Source of the DNA: Kitasatospora terrestris
GTDB taxonomy: Bacteria > Actinomycetota > Actinomycetes > Streptomycetales > Streptomycetaceae
DNA: 64,000 bases
Assembly: GCF_039542905.1 (NCBI RefSeq)
Contig: NZ_BAABIS010000001.1
Location: 6,200,001-6,264,000, forward strand
Reading direction: 5' to 3'
The notes beneath the pieces were generated by a model. It did no database searches. It saw only the letters and a program-made list of their open reading frames with translations, and had not been told where the DNA came from. Position 1 is the stretch's first letter. Every line of letters begins with the position of its first letter. The translations under genes and the position numbers were made by a program. Below, in pieces: positions 16,375 through 24,883 of the stretch.

Positions 16375-16689
16375 ATGATCGTCCGCATCTGGGAGGCGCA
16401 GGTGTCGCCGCGCCGGATCGAGCAGTTCTGCGCGGAACTCGCGGCGGAGGTGCTGCCGACGATCGCGGAGCGCGAGGGCTTCCTCGGCGGGGAGCTGCTG
16501 CGGGCCCTGGTCGACGGCGACCACCGGGTGCGGATGATCACCCGGTGGCGCGACGAGGACGCCCTGCGCGCGTACGCCGGGCCGATGTGGCGGATCCGCC
16601 CGGTGTGGGCCGAGGGCGAGCTGAACTACCTGGACCACCCGCCGACCGTCTCGCACTTCACCTCCTTCTCCCGGGTCGGGCAGGACTGA
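16375..16689 (+). CDS. ABM-domain (antibiotic biosynthesis monooxygenase-like) protein
   Basis: A 104-aa ferredoxin-like alpha-beta-barrel protein. MIVRIWEAQVSPRRIEQF and the later GFLGGELLR, VRMITRWRDEDALRAY blocks fit the ABM/DUF4188 fold. Such proteins include heme-degrading and quinone-forming monooxygenases as well as many of unknown role. GAGGAG lies 6 nt upstream of the ATG. No biosynthetic cluster is nearby, so a general role is more likely than antibiotic synthesis. Confidence 0.75.
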   Translation: MIVRIWEAQVSPRRIEQFCAELAAEVLPTIAEREGFLGGELLRALVDGDHRVRMITRWRDEDALRAYAGPMWRIRPVWAEGELNYLDHPPTVSHFTSFSRVGQD

Positions 16690-16709
16690 GGGCAGCCGGA
16701 GCCGGGGGC

Positions 16710-17312
16710 TCAGACGCCGGACGGGAGCCCCTTGGCGGCGCTGCGCATCCGGAAGGCCGTGACGATCTCGACGAGGCCGAGGACCAGCAGGACGCAGCCG
16801 GTCAGGACGGCGAGCGCGGTGATCGACTCCACCGGCCAGACCATCAGCAGGATGCCGCCGAGCACGTTGAGCACGCCGGCGAAGACCTGCCAGCCCCGCT
16901 GCGGCATGGCGTGGTCGGAGGCGGCCGCGGCGAGCTGGGTGATGCCGCGGAAGAGCCAGCCGATGCCGATCCACAGGCCGAGCAGGACCAGCGAGCGCAC
17001 GGCGCTGCGGAAGCAGAGCAGGCCGAGCATCACGCACAGGGCGCCGCTGATGAAGGCCAGGACCCGCATCGCGGTGGAGACGTGGGTGCCGAAGGCGGCG
17101 ACCAGCTGGACGACGCCGATCACCAGCAGGTAGATGCCGAAGAGCACGCCGATGACGGTCAGCGTCTCCTTCGGCCAGGCGATGACCACGACGCCGAGGG
17201 CCAGGGAGATCAGGCCGCCGATCAGCACGGCCTCCCAGGCGATCTTGGCCAGTCGCTGGAGCGGCCCGTCGAGACCGGGGTGTTCCGGGGTCGGAGTGGG
17301 TGCGGTGGCCAT
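16710..17312 (-). CDS. HdeD-family membrane protein (DUF308)
   Basis: A 200-aa protein with six hydrophobic segments arranged in three repeats, each ending in a WP-type motif (VVIAWPKETL, LLMVWPVESI). This is typical of HdeD/DUF308 proteins, linked to acid stress in enterobacteria but uncharacterised in actinobacteria. The start at 17312 (MATAPT) follows AGGAG on its strand. It is divergent from the RCK protein gene, 165 nt away. Confidence 0.85.
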   Translation of the reverse strand: MATAPTPTPEHPGLDGPLQRLAKIAWEAVLIGGLISLALGVVVIAWPKETLTVIGVLFGIYLLVIGVVQLVAAFGTHVSTAMRVLAFISGALCVMLGLLCFRSAVRSLVLLGLWIGIGWLFRGITQLAAAASDHAMPQRGWQVFAGVLNVLGGILLMVWPVESITALAVLTGCVLLVLGLVEIVTAFRMRSAAKGLPSGV

Positions 17313-17463
17313 GGTGACTCCTGAAGGGCGGAGGGCTGGACCTTTCCACTCTCCTGGCGGAACGGCCGGACGGCACCGCGGGCACACCCGTTCGGATGGT
17401 CGGTCGGGCAACTGATTGCCCGTCGGTCATCTGCCGTCTTCCTTCGGGGCCGAACGGGGGATC

Positions 17464-17477
17464 TAGAATCTGACGGT
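17464..17477 (+). promoter_or_regulatory. -10 element for the RCK-2TM-RCK gene
   Basis: TAGAAT (17464-17469) lies 8 nt before the ATG at 17478, which again fits a leaderless transcript. The -35 is not clear. Confidence 0.45.
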
Positions 17478-19244
17478 ATGACGGAGGAAGGGCGGGGGAC
17501 CCCTGAGGCCGAGCTCGGCGGGCACTACATCGTCTGCGGCGGCAACGCGCTCGCCCATCGGCTGATCGAGGAGCTGCTCGACCAGTACGAGGTGCCGGTG
17601 GTGGCGCTGGTGCCGGACGTGGCCCGGGAGCACGGGCCGCGGATCGCCGGGCTGGAGGGGCTGGCCGCGGTGGTGGAGTCCGGCGCGGTGACGGAGGAGG
17701 CGCTGCGCTCGGCGGGGGTGGACACCGCGGTCGGGATCGCGCTGATGGACGCCACCGACCAGGAGAACATCCACGCCGCGCTGACCGCCGAGAACCGCAA
17801 CCACGGCATCCGGATCGTCCTGCGGGTCTTCAACCAGCGGCTGGGCGAGCACCTGGAGAAGCTGCTGCCCAACTGCGCCGCGCTGTCCGCCTCGGCGACC
17901 GCCGCCCCGGCGTTCGCCAACGGCGCGCTGGGCCGGCCGAACTCGGTGCGGGTCGGCGAGCGCTACCTGTACGTCGCGTACGGCGAGGACATCCGCGACA
18001 ACCAGGTCTGCCTGGTCGCCGACCGGATCGACCCGCAGGACCTGAGCACCATGCGGGTGCTCCCGGAGGGCGAGAGCCGGATGGCCGAGTACGTGGAGCT
18101 GGCCACCCGGATGAGCGACGAGAGCCCGATCGAGCTGGGCCGCCCGCCGCTGCGGGAGCCGGCCGACCGCGGGCAGGTCGCCGCGCTGCAGGCGCTGACC
18201 ACCGAGCCGCCGCTGCCGATCCCGTTCCGCAAGCGGCTGCGCTGGTGGGCGCAGGACGTCCTGCGGTACTTCACCAGCGTCCGGCTGCGGGTGGTGCTGT
18301 CGACCGCGTTCGCGGCGGTGCTGCTCGGCACGGTGGTGCTCTGGCGGCACAGCGGCGACCTCGGCTGGACCGTCTACTACAGCCTGCTGGACGTCGCCGG
18401 TGCCGCCCAGCCCGACGTGCCGGGGCAGGAGTTGCTGGGCAGCGCGTGGACCCGGGCGGCCCAGGTGCTGATCACCTTCTGCGGGATCACCTTCGTGCCG
18501 GTGGCCACCGCGATCGCGGTCGAGGCGCTGGCCAGCGGCCGCCGCGGGATCCCGCGCTCGCCGGGCGCCCGGACCCGCGACCACGTGGTGGTGGTCGGCC
18601 TCGGCAACGTCGGCACCCGGGTGGCGACGGTGGCGCACGAGGCCGGGGTGCCGGTGGTGTGCGTCGAGCGGGACCCGCAGGCGCGCGGCATCGCGGCGGC
18701 GCGGGCGCTGGGGCTGCCGGTGGTGATGGGCGAGGGCCCGCTGGCCGCGCAGCTCACCCGGGCGAGGGCCCGGCACGCCCGGGCGGTGGTCGCGGTCACC
18801 CGTGACGACGCGGCGAACCTGGAGGCGGCGCTGGAGGCCCGGGCGATGCGGCCCGAGGTGCGGGTGGTGGTGCGGCTGTTCGACGACGAGTTCGCCCGCC
18901 GGGTGTACGCCACCCTCGGCAACGTGGCCTCCCGCTCGGTGTCCTACCTGGCGGCGCCGGCCTTCGCGGCCGCGCTGATGGGGCGCGAGGTGCTGGGCAC
19001 CCTCTCGGTGTACCGGCACGTGCTGCTGATCGCCGAGCTGGCCGCCGACGAGGGGTCCGGCCTGCTGGGCAGCAACCTGCGCACCATCGAGGAGGGCGGC
19101 GGGGTGCGGGTGGTGGCGGTCCGCCTCGCCCGGTGGCCGCAGGAGTACCAGTGGAGCTTCGCCGACCGGGCGCGGGCGCTGGAGCCGGGTGACCGCATCG
19201 TGGTGGCGGCCACCCGGGCGGGGCTGGCCCGGCTGATCCAGTGA
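17478..19244 (+). CDS. RCK-2TM-RCK NAD-binding membrane protein, no K+ filter
   Basis: A 588-aa protein with two TrkA-N/RCK nucleotide-binding domains around a pore-like pair of membrane helices. The first RCK starts at residue 14 (GHYIVCGGNALAHR). TM1 is at about 268-288 and TM2 at about 328-350. The second RCK starts near 370 with VVVGLGNVGTRVA. The loop between the helices would normally carry TVGYG, but none is present. The family is annotated in actinobacteria as potassium channel or NAD-binding protein. Without a filter it may be a sensor or a differently selective channel. Confidence 0.8.
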   Translation: MTEEGRGTPEAELGGHYIVCGGNALAHRLIEELLDQYEVPVVALVPDVAREHGPRIAGLEGLAAVVESGAVTEEALRSAGVDTAVGIALMDATDQENIHAALTAENRNHGIRIVLRVFNQRLGEHLEKLLPNCAALSASATAAPAFANGALGRPNSVRVGERYLYVAYGEDIRDNQVCLVADRIDPQDLSTMRVLPEGESRMAEYVELATRMSDESPIELGRPPLREPADRGQVAALQALTTEPPLPIPFRKRLRWWAQDVLRYFTSVRLRVVLSTAFAAVLLGTVVLWRHSGDLGWTVYYSLLDVAGAAQPDVPGQELLGSAWTRAAQVLITFCGITFVPVATAIAVEALASGRRGIPRSPGARTRDHVVVVGLGNVGTRVATVAHEAGVPVVCVERDPQARGIAAARALGLPVVMGEGPLAAQLTRARARHARAVVAVTRDDAANLEAALEARAMRPEVRVVVRLFDDEFARRVYATLGNVASRSVSYLAAPAFAAALMGREVLGTLSVYRHVLLIAELAADEGSGLLGSNLRTIEEGGGVRVVAVRLARWPQEYQWSFADRARALEPGDRIVVAATRAGLARLIQ

Positions 19245-19265
19245 CGCCGGGCCGCCGCCGGCCGC

Positions 19266-20042
19266 CTACTTGTTGCTGAAGTTCGCCGGGCGCTTCTCGG
19301 CGAAGGCGGTCATGCCCTCCTTCTGGTCCGCGGTGGCGAAGGCGGCGTGGAACAGCCGGCGTTCGAAGCGGACGCCCTCGGCGAGGGTGGTCTCGAAGGC
19401 CCGGTTCACCGACTCCTTCATCATCACCGCGGCGGGGGCGGACATCGCGGCGACCGTCTCGGCGGTGGCCATCGCCTCGGCCAGCAGCTGGTCGGCGGGG
19501 ACGATCCGGGAGACCAGGCCGGCCCGCTCGGCCTCCTCGGCGTCCATCATCCGGCCGGTCAGGCACAGCTCCATCGCCTTGGCCTTGCCGACCGCGCGGG
19601 TCAGGCGCTGCGAGCCGCCGATGCCGGGGATGACGCCGAGCTTGATCTCCGGCTGGCCGAACTTCGCGGTGTCGGCGGCCAGCAGGATGTCGCAGAGCAT
19701 CGCCAGCTCGCAGCCGCCGCCGAGCGCGTAGCCCGCCACCGCGGCGACCACCGGCTTGCGCAGCCGGCCCAGCTCGTCCCACGGGCCCAGCCAGTCGTCC
19801 AGGTAGACGTCGGGGAAGCGGTTGTCCTGCATCTCCTTGATGTCGGCGCCGGCCGCGAAGGCCTTCTCCGAACCGGTGATCACCAGACAGCCGATCTCCG
19901 GGTCGCGGTCGAAGTCCTTGGCGGCGGCGACGACCTCGGTCATCAGCTGGGTGTTGAGCGCGTTCAGCGCCTTCGGCCGGTTGAGCGTGATGATCCCGAC
20001 CCGGCCCTTGCGGTCGACCAGGATCGTCTCGTACTCGGTCAT
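19266..20042 (-). CDS. Enoyl-CoA hydratase
   Basis: A 258-aa crotonase-fold enzyme that hydrates 2-enoyl-CoA in fatty acid or amino acid breakdown. The oxyanion-hole block AFAAGADIKEM (about 62-72) and GGGCELAMLCD (about 107-117) are present, with both catalytic glutamates in place (GGGCE, and PEIKLGVIPG). The length is standard. GGGAG precedes the ATG at 20042. It lies 97 nt downstream of a second crotonase gene on the same strand and may be co-transcribed. Confidence 0.92.
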   Translation of the reverse strand: MTEYETILVDRKGRVGIITLNRPKALNALNTQLMTEVVAAAKDFDRDPEIGCLVITGSEKAFAAGADIKEMQDNRFPDVYLDDWLGPWDELGRLRKPVVAAVAGYALGGGCELAMLCDILLAADTAKFGQPEIKLGVIPGIGGSQRLTRAVGKAKAMELCLTGRMMDAEEAERAGLVSRIVPADQLLAEAMATAETVAAMSAPAAVMMKESVNRAFETTLAEGVRFERRLFHAAFATADQKEGMTAFAEKRPANFSNK

Positions 20043-20139
20043 CGTCGTTGACTCCCTTGCGTTGCCCTGCGGCTCACTGACGGTGGATACGATCTCCGAA
20101 CCGGCGCCCGGGCGCCAGTCTCGCCAGGCGAGACGATCG

Positions 20140-21168
20140 TCACCCGAGGCCCAGGTCGCCGTCGACCGGCGCGGTGAAGAAACCGGCCACCTCGGCCTCG
20201 GTGACCTCGGCGAGCGTCGCGGGGCGCCACTTGGGGTCGCGGTCCTTGTCGACCACCTGGGCCCGGATGCCCTCCACCAGGTCGTGGTGGGCCAGGGCGG
20301 CGCAGGAGATCCGGTACTCCTGGTCGAGGGTCTCGGCGAGGGTGGCCAGCGTCCGGGCCCGGCGCAGCGCCGCCAGGGTGACCTTGAGCATGGTCGGGGA
20401 CTTGGCGGCGATCTGCTCGGCGGCCTCCTTGGCCTCCGGGACGCCGCAGTCCAGCAGCCGCTCCACGATCTCCTCGACCCGGTCGGCGGCGTAGCAGGCG
20501 TCGATCCACTCGCGCTGTCCGGCCAGTTCGCCCGCCGGGGCGTCGGCGGCGTGCGCGGCCAGCGCCTCGGCGGGGGTGCGGGTGGCGAGCTCGGCGGTGA
20601 AGGCGGGCAGCGCGGCGGCGGGCACGAAGTGGTCGGCGAAGCCGCAGTGCAGGGCGTCGCCGGCGGTCATCGACGCGGCGGTGAGCGCCAGGTGGGTGCC
20701 GAGCTCGCCGGGGGCCAGGGCGAGCAGCCGGCTGCCGCCGACGTCCGGGACGAGGCCGATCCGGGTCTCCGGCATCGCCACCGTGGTGCGCCCGGTGACC
20801 ACCCGCACGCCGGCGTGGGCGGAGAGGCCGACGCCGCCGCCCATGGTGATGCCGTCCATCACGGCGACGTACGGCTTGGGGTAGCGGGAGATCAGCTCGT
20901 TGAGCCGGTACTCGTCGCGGAAGAAGCGGCGGTAGCCGGCGCCGCCCCGCTTGGCGTCGTCGTGCATGGCGCGGATGTCGGCGCCCGCGCACAGGCCGCG
21001 CTCGCCGGCGCCGGTGAGCACCACGGTGGCCACCTCGGGGTCGGCCGCCCAGCCGTCGAGGGTCTCGCGGATGGAGCGCAGCATGCCGTGGGTCAGCGAG
21101 TTGAGCGCACTCGGCCGGTTCAGGATGATGCGTCCGGCGTGGCCGTCCCGCTCGAAAAGCACGTCCAT
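20140..21168 (-). CDS. 3-Hydroxyisobutyryl-CoA hydrolase-type crotonase
   Basis: A 342-aa crotonase-family protein, longer than hydratases and matching the HIBYL-CoA hydrolase group. It has MDGITMGGGVGLS and PETRIGLVPDVGG, and a C-terminal extension with DQEYRISCAALAHHDLVEGIRAQVVDKDRDPKW, read as separate blocks. Its role would be releasing 3-hydroxyisobutyrate from its CoA ester in valine catabolism. AGGAG precedes the ATG. Another enoyl-CoA hydratase follows, so both may belong to branched-chain acyl-CoA breakdown. Confidence 0.88.
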   Translation of the reverse strand: MDVLFERDGHAGRIILNRPSALNSLTHGMLRSIRETLDGWAADPEVATVVLTGAGERGLCAGADIRAMHDDAKRGGAGYRRFFRDEYRLNELISRYPKPYVAVMDGITMGGGVGLSAHAGVRVVTGRTTVAMPETRIGLVPDVGGSRLLALAPGELGTHLALTAASMTAGDALHCGFADHFVPAAALPAFTAELATRTPAEALAAHAADAPAGELAGQREWIDACYAADRVEEIVERLLDCGVPEAKEAAEQIAAKSPTMLKVTLAALRRARTLATLAETLDQEYRISCAALAHHDLVEGIRAQVVDKDRDPKWRPATLAEVTEAEVAGFFTAPVDGDLGLG

Positions 21169-21264
21169 GGTGGCTGTCTCCTTGCTTCCGAAGGTCTCCC
21201 CGGCGCCAACCGTACCGGGCCCGTCGCGCGGGGCGGCGGGCCCGGGGGCCGGGGGAGCGACCGG

Positions 21265-21459
21265 TCAGCAGGAGTGGGCGGGGGCGAGCGGGAAGGCGTG
21301 GACGCAGTGGGCCGGGTACGGGGCCTTCGGGCCGACGAGTACGGCGGCGGCCGGGGTCGGATGCGACGGGTACGGGACGAGGGCGTCGGCCCGGGGCACG
21401 GGCAGCAGCAGGTTGGCGGCGGCGAACGCGGCTCCGCAGAGCAGGGTGCGCAGCTTCAT
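21265..21459 (-). CDS. Small secreted hypothetical peptide
   Basis: A 64-aa protein with a signal peptide (MKLRTLLCGAAFAAANLLL) ending near PRADA, then a short mature part rich in Pro, Ala and His. Two cysteines near the C-terminus could form a disulfide. The start at 21459 follows a GGAGG on its strand. I do not recognise a family. It stands alone between metabolic operons. Confidence 0.55.
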   Translation of the reverse strand: MKLRTLLCGAAFAAANLLLPVPRADALVPYPSHPTPAAAVLVGPKAPYPAHCVHAFPLAPAHSC

Positions 21460-21649
21460 CGGGGGGTCCTCCGGGGGAGAGTGTCCGCAACGGCGCGTCC
21501 CCGTCGGCACCGGGCGTGGGCTGCCCGGCCGGGGGGACGCTGGTGCGTCAACTTCTAGGGGAGGACCGGCCGGTGGGGCCGCAATCTCACCCGTACGGCG
21601 GCGCGCTGCGTGCACGTCGTTGACGCGCGCGCCGCCGTGGGGAGGGGTG

Positions 21650-22864
21650 CTACGGGACGACCCGGCCGGTCACCTCGCCGAAGCCGATCCGGCTGCCGTC
21701 CGGGCCGGGGGCGGTGGCGGTGATGGTCACCTCGTCGCCGTTCTCCAGGAAGGTGCGGGTGGTGCCGTCGGCCAGCTTCACCGGCTGTTCGCCGTTCCAG
21801 GTCAGCTCGATCAGCGCGCCGCGGGTGGCCGGCTCGGGGCCGCTGACGGTGCCGGAGGCGTACAGGTCGCCGGTGCGCAGCGAGGCGCCGTTGACCGTCA
21901 TGTGGGCGAGCTGCTGGGCGGCCGTCCAGTACATCGAGGCGAACGGCGGGCGGGAGACCGTCTCGCCGTTGAGCGCGACCTCCATCGCCAGGTCCAGGCC
22001 CCACGGCTCGCCGTCGCGGTCGTCCAGGTACGGCAGCGGCTCGACGTCCCGGGCGGGCGGGGCGACCCGGGCCTGCTCCAGGGCGTCCAGCGGGACGACC
22101 CACGGGGAGACCGAGGTGGCGAAGGACTTGCCGAGGAACGGGCCGAGCGGCACGTACTCCCAGGCCTGGATGTCGCGCGCCGACCAGTCGTTGAGCAGCA
22201 GCACGCCGAAGACGTGCTCGCGGAAGTCGGCGAGCCCCACCCGGGTGCCGAGGGCGGTCGGGGTGCCGACCACGAAGCCGACCTCCGCCTCGATGTCCAG
22301 GCGGCGGCTCGGGCCGAAGGACGGCGCCGGGTCGGCGGGCGCCTTGCGCTGGCCGTGCGGGCGGACCACCGGGGTGCCGGAGACCACCACGGTGCCGGCC
22401 CGGCCGTGGTAGCCGATCGGCAGGTGCTTCCAGTTGGGGGTGAGCGGCTCCGTGCCGGGGCGGAAGATCCGACCCAGGTTGGTGGCGTGGTGCTCGGAGG
22501 CGTAGAAGTCGACGTAGTCGGCGACCTCGAACGGCAGGTGCAGCTCGACCCCGGCGAGGTCGTGCAGGCAGCGGCCGATCTCCGGCCGGTGCGCCTCGTC
22601 GGACAGCCACGAGGTGAGCGCCGCGCGGACCGCCGTCCAGGTCGGCCGGCCGGCCGCCATCAGCGGGTTGAGGCTGTCCGCGTCCAGCAGCACGGACGGG
22701 CTGCCGACCGCGCGGGCCGCCGCCCCCGCGTCCAGCACGAGGTCGCCGATCCGCACGCCGATCCGTCGCCGGCCGGGCTGGTCGGGGGCGGTGAACACGC
22801 CGTAGGGGAGGTTGTGGATGCCGTACGGGGAGTCGGCGGGCAGGTCGAGCCAGGTGGTGGTCAA
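21650..22864 (-). CDS. fahA: Fumarylacetoacetase
   Basis: A 404-aa fumarylacetoacetate hydrolase, the last step of homogentisate degradation, giving fumarate and acetoacetate. The FAH signature blocks VDFYASEHHATNLGRIFRP, YHGRAGTVVVSGT, DIEAEVGFVVG and LLLNDWSARDIQAWEYVPLGPFLGKSF (in parts) are clear. I start it at a TTG (22864) that follows GGAGGACCG and overlaps the upstream stop as TTGA; no ATG or GTG fits. It is the fourth gene of the hppD-hmgA operon. Confidence 0.92.
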   Translation of the reverse strand: MTTTWLDLPADSPYGIHNLPYGVFTAPDQPGRRRIGVRIGDLVLDAGAAARAVGSPSVLLDADSLNPLMAAGRPTWTAVRAALTSWLSDEAHRPEIGRCLHDLAGVELHLPFEVADYVDFYASEHHATNLGRIFRPGTEPLTPNWKHLPIGYHGRAGTVVVSGTPVVRPHGQRKAPADPAPSFGPSRRLDIEAEVGFVVGTPTALGTRVGLADFREHVFGVLLLNDWSARDIQAWEYVPLGPFLGKSFATSVSPWVVPLDALEQARVAPPARDVEPLPYLDDRDGEPWGLDLAMEVALNGETVSRPPFASMYWTAAQQLAHMTVNGASLRTGDLYASGTVSGPEPATRGALIELTWNGEQPVKLADGTTRTFLENGDEVTITATAPGPDGSRIGFGEVTGRVVP

Positions 22865-23676
22865 CGGTCCTCCAGGGGGTGGGCCAGCAGGCCGAGCGTG
22901 TGCAGGTCCTCGAGCGGCTCGGTGATGCTGCAGGTGCCGAAGGAGGTGAAGAAGCGGCGGACGTAGTCGACCTGGTGGTCGCTCAGGCCGCGCACGGCGT
23001 CGGCGAGCACGGTGCCGTCGCGCTCGGCGAGCAGCTCGGCGGCGGCCTTGCGCTCCCCGGTCAGGGCGGCCAGCGCCACGTTCAGGAAGCCGTGGTGCTC
23101 GAAGCCGGTCGCCGGGTCGGTGTGCCGCACCGCGTGGTGCAGGCCGGCGGTGCACTTGTACGGCAGGCCGCGCTCGGCGCAGCCGGCCAGGAAGGCGGCC
23201 AGCTCGTCCTCGTCGGGGAAGGCGTCGGCGCTCAGGCCGCCGGTGCGGTACTTGGCGCGGTGGGGGGAGGCCACGAGGGCGTCCAGGTGGTCCTCCAGCC
23301 GCCCGGTGCGCGGGATCTCGACGGCCGCGGTGACGCCGATCGGCAGCAGCCCGTCCAGCGCGGCGACCGCCGCCGGGACGTCGGGCGCGGCCAGCTCGAC
23401 CGTCACCACGGTCAGGCCGGCCGCGTCCGCGAGCGCCGCCCGGAGCTGGGCGCTGCCCCCCGGCAGCACCAGGCCCACCGGCAGGTCGGGGCCGGCCAGT
23501 GCGGCCAGCTCGCCGATCCGGGCCGCTCCGCACAGGAACGGGCCGACGGCGTCGGCGTACCGGGAGGACCGGTGCGCGAGGTGCGCGGGCACCGCCTCGG
23601 CGAGCGGCGCGTCCCCGGGCGGGAACAGCGCCGCGTCGTCGAACAGGCCCGTGAAGAGGGCGGGAACGGTCGTCAT
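22861..23676 (-). CDS. Unknown protein encoded between hmgA and fahA
   Basis: A 271-aa soluble protein with no family I can name. Alternating hydrophobic strands (VGLVLPGG, LTVVTVELAAP, GVTAAVEIPRT) suggest a TIM-barrel-like fold. A conserved-looking block KYRTGG and GLPYKCTAGLHHAVRH could be an active site with Lys, Cys and two His. It overlaps hmgA as ATGA and fahA as TTGA, so it is translationally coupled to both. Homogentisate breakdown needs a maleylacetoacetate isomerase between those two enzymes, and no glutathione-S-transferase-type isomerase is here. This protein is a candidate for that or an accessory step, by position only. Confidence 0.8.
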   Translation of the reverse strand: MTTVPALFTGLFDDAALFPPGDAPLAEAVPAHLAHRSSRYADAVGPFLCGAARIGELAALAGPDLPVGLVLPGGSAQLRAALADAAGLTVVTVELAAPDVPAAVAALDGLLPIGVTAAVEIPRTGRLEDHLDALVASPHRAKYRTGGLSADAFPDEDELAAFLAGCAERGLPYKCTAGLHHAVRHTDPATGFEHHGFLNVALAALTGERKAAAELLAERDGTVLADAVRGLSDHQVDYVRRFFTSFGTCSITEPLEDLHTLGLLAHPLEDR

Positions 23677-24860
23677 CGCCGCGACCACGTCCACGCGTAG
23701 TTCGGGTCCTCGCAGGCGCCGGCCGCCTCGCCGAGCTCCAGCGGGCGGAAGGTGTCCACCATCACCGCCAGCTCGTCGAAGAACTCCACGCCGATGGAGC
23801 GCTCGTACGCGCCCGGCTGCGGGCCGTGGGTGTGGCCGCCGGGGTGCAGCGAGATCGAGCCCTGGCCGATGCCCGAGCCCTTGCGCGCCTCGTAGTTGCC
23901 GCCGCAGTAGAACATGACCTCGTCGCTGTCCACGTTGGAGTGGTAGTACGGCACCGGGATCGACAGCGGGTGGTAGTCGACCTTGCGCGGCACGAAGTTG
24001 CAGATGACGAAGTTGTTGCCCTCGAAGACCTGGTGGGCCGGCGGCGGCTGGTGGATCCGGCCGGTGATCGGCTCGAAGTCGGCGATGTTGAAGGCGTACG
24101 GGTAGAGACAGCCGTCCCAGCCGACCACGTCGAACGGGTGGTGCGGCACGGTGTACCGGGTGCCCACCACCCCGCCCGGGCCGCGGTGCTTGACCAGCAC
24201 GTCGACCTCGCCGCCGTCCACCACCAGCGGGCCGACCGGACCGCGCAGGTCCCGCTCGCAGAACGGCGCGTGCTCCAGCAGCTGGCCGTACTTGGAGAGG
24301 TAGCGGCGGGCGGGCGTGATGTGGCTGTTGGCCTCGATGCAGTAGGCCCGCAGCGGCTCGTCGCCGGCCGGCACCCAGCGGTGGGTGGTGGCCCGGGGGA
24401 CGATCACGTAGTCCCCCCGGCCGACCTCCAGGCTGCCGAAGACGGTCTCCACCACGGCGGAGCCCGACTCGACGTAGACGCACTCGTCGCCGAGCCCGTT
24501 GCGGTACAGCTCGCTCGGGGCCCCGGCGACGACGTACGACAGGCGCACGTCCGCGTTGCCGAGCACCAGTCGGCGCCCGGTCACCACGTCGGTGTTCTTC
24601 CACTCCGCGCCCTGGAACAGCTCGTGCAGCTTCAGGTGGCGCGGGATCAGCGGGAGGTTCGCGGTGGTGGACTGGTCCGGCAGCTCCCACACCGAGGCCG
24701 CCGTGATCGCCGACGGGATTCCCTTGTGGTAGAGCAGCGAGGAGTCCGAGAAGAAGCCCTCCTCGCCCATCAACTCCTCGTAGTAGAGGCCGCCCTCGGG
24801 GGTGCGGTGCTGGGTGTGCCGCTTGCGGGGGACGTCGCCCAGCTGCCGGTAGTGCGCCAT
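23673..24860 (-). CDS. hmgA: Homogentisate 1,2-dioxygenase
   Basis: A 395-aa non-heme iron dioxygenase that opens the ring of homogentisate to maleylacetoacetate. It is recognisable from YYEELMGEEGFFSDSSLLYH (in parts), PHHPFDVVGWDGCLYPYAFNI and the C-terminal iron-site region DEVMFYCGGNYEARKG with HPGGHTHGPQPGAYE. The length is near the family norm for the short bacterial form. GGGAG precedes the ATG, which is 23 nt after the hppD stop. It overlaps the next gene as ATGA. Confidence 0.95.
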   Translation of the reverse strand: MAHYRQLGDVPRKRHTQHRTPEGGLYYEELMGEEGFFSDSSLLYHKGIPSAITAASVWELPDQSTTANLPLIPRHLKLHELFQGAEWKNTDVVTGRRLVLGNADVRLSYVVAGAPSELYRNGLGDECVYVESGSAVVETVFGSLEVGRGDYVIVPRATTHRWVPAGDEPLRAYCIEANSHITPARRYLSKYGQLLEHAPFCERDLRGPVGPLVVDGGEVDVLVKHRGPGGVVGTRYTVPHHPFDVVGWDGCLYPYAFNIADFEPITGRIHQPPPAHQVFEGNNFVICNFVPRKVDYHPLSIPVPYYHSNVDSDEVMFYCGGNYEARKGSGIGQGSISLHPGGHTHGPQPGAYERSIGVEFFDELAVMVDTFRPLELGEAAGACEDPNYAWTWSRR

Positions 24861-24883
24861 GGTCTACGAATCTCCCTGTCGAC

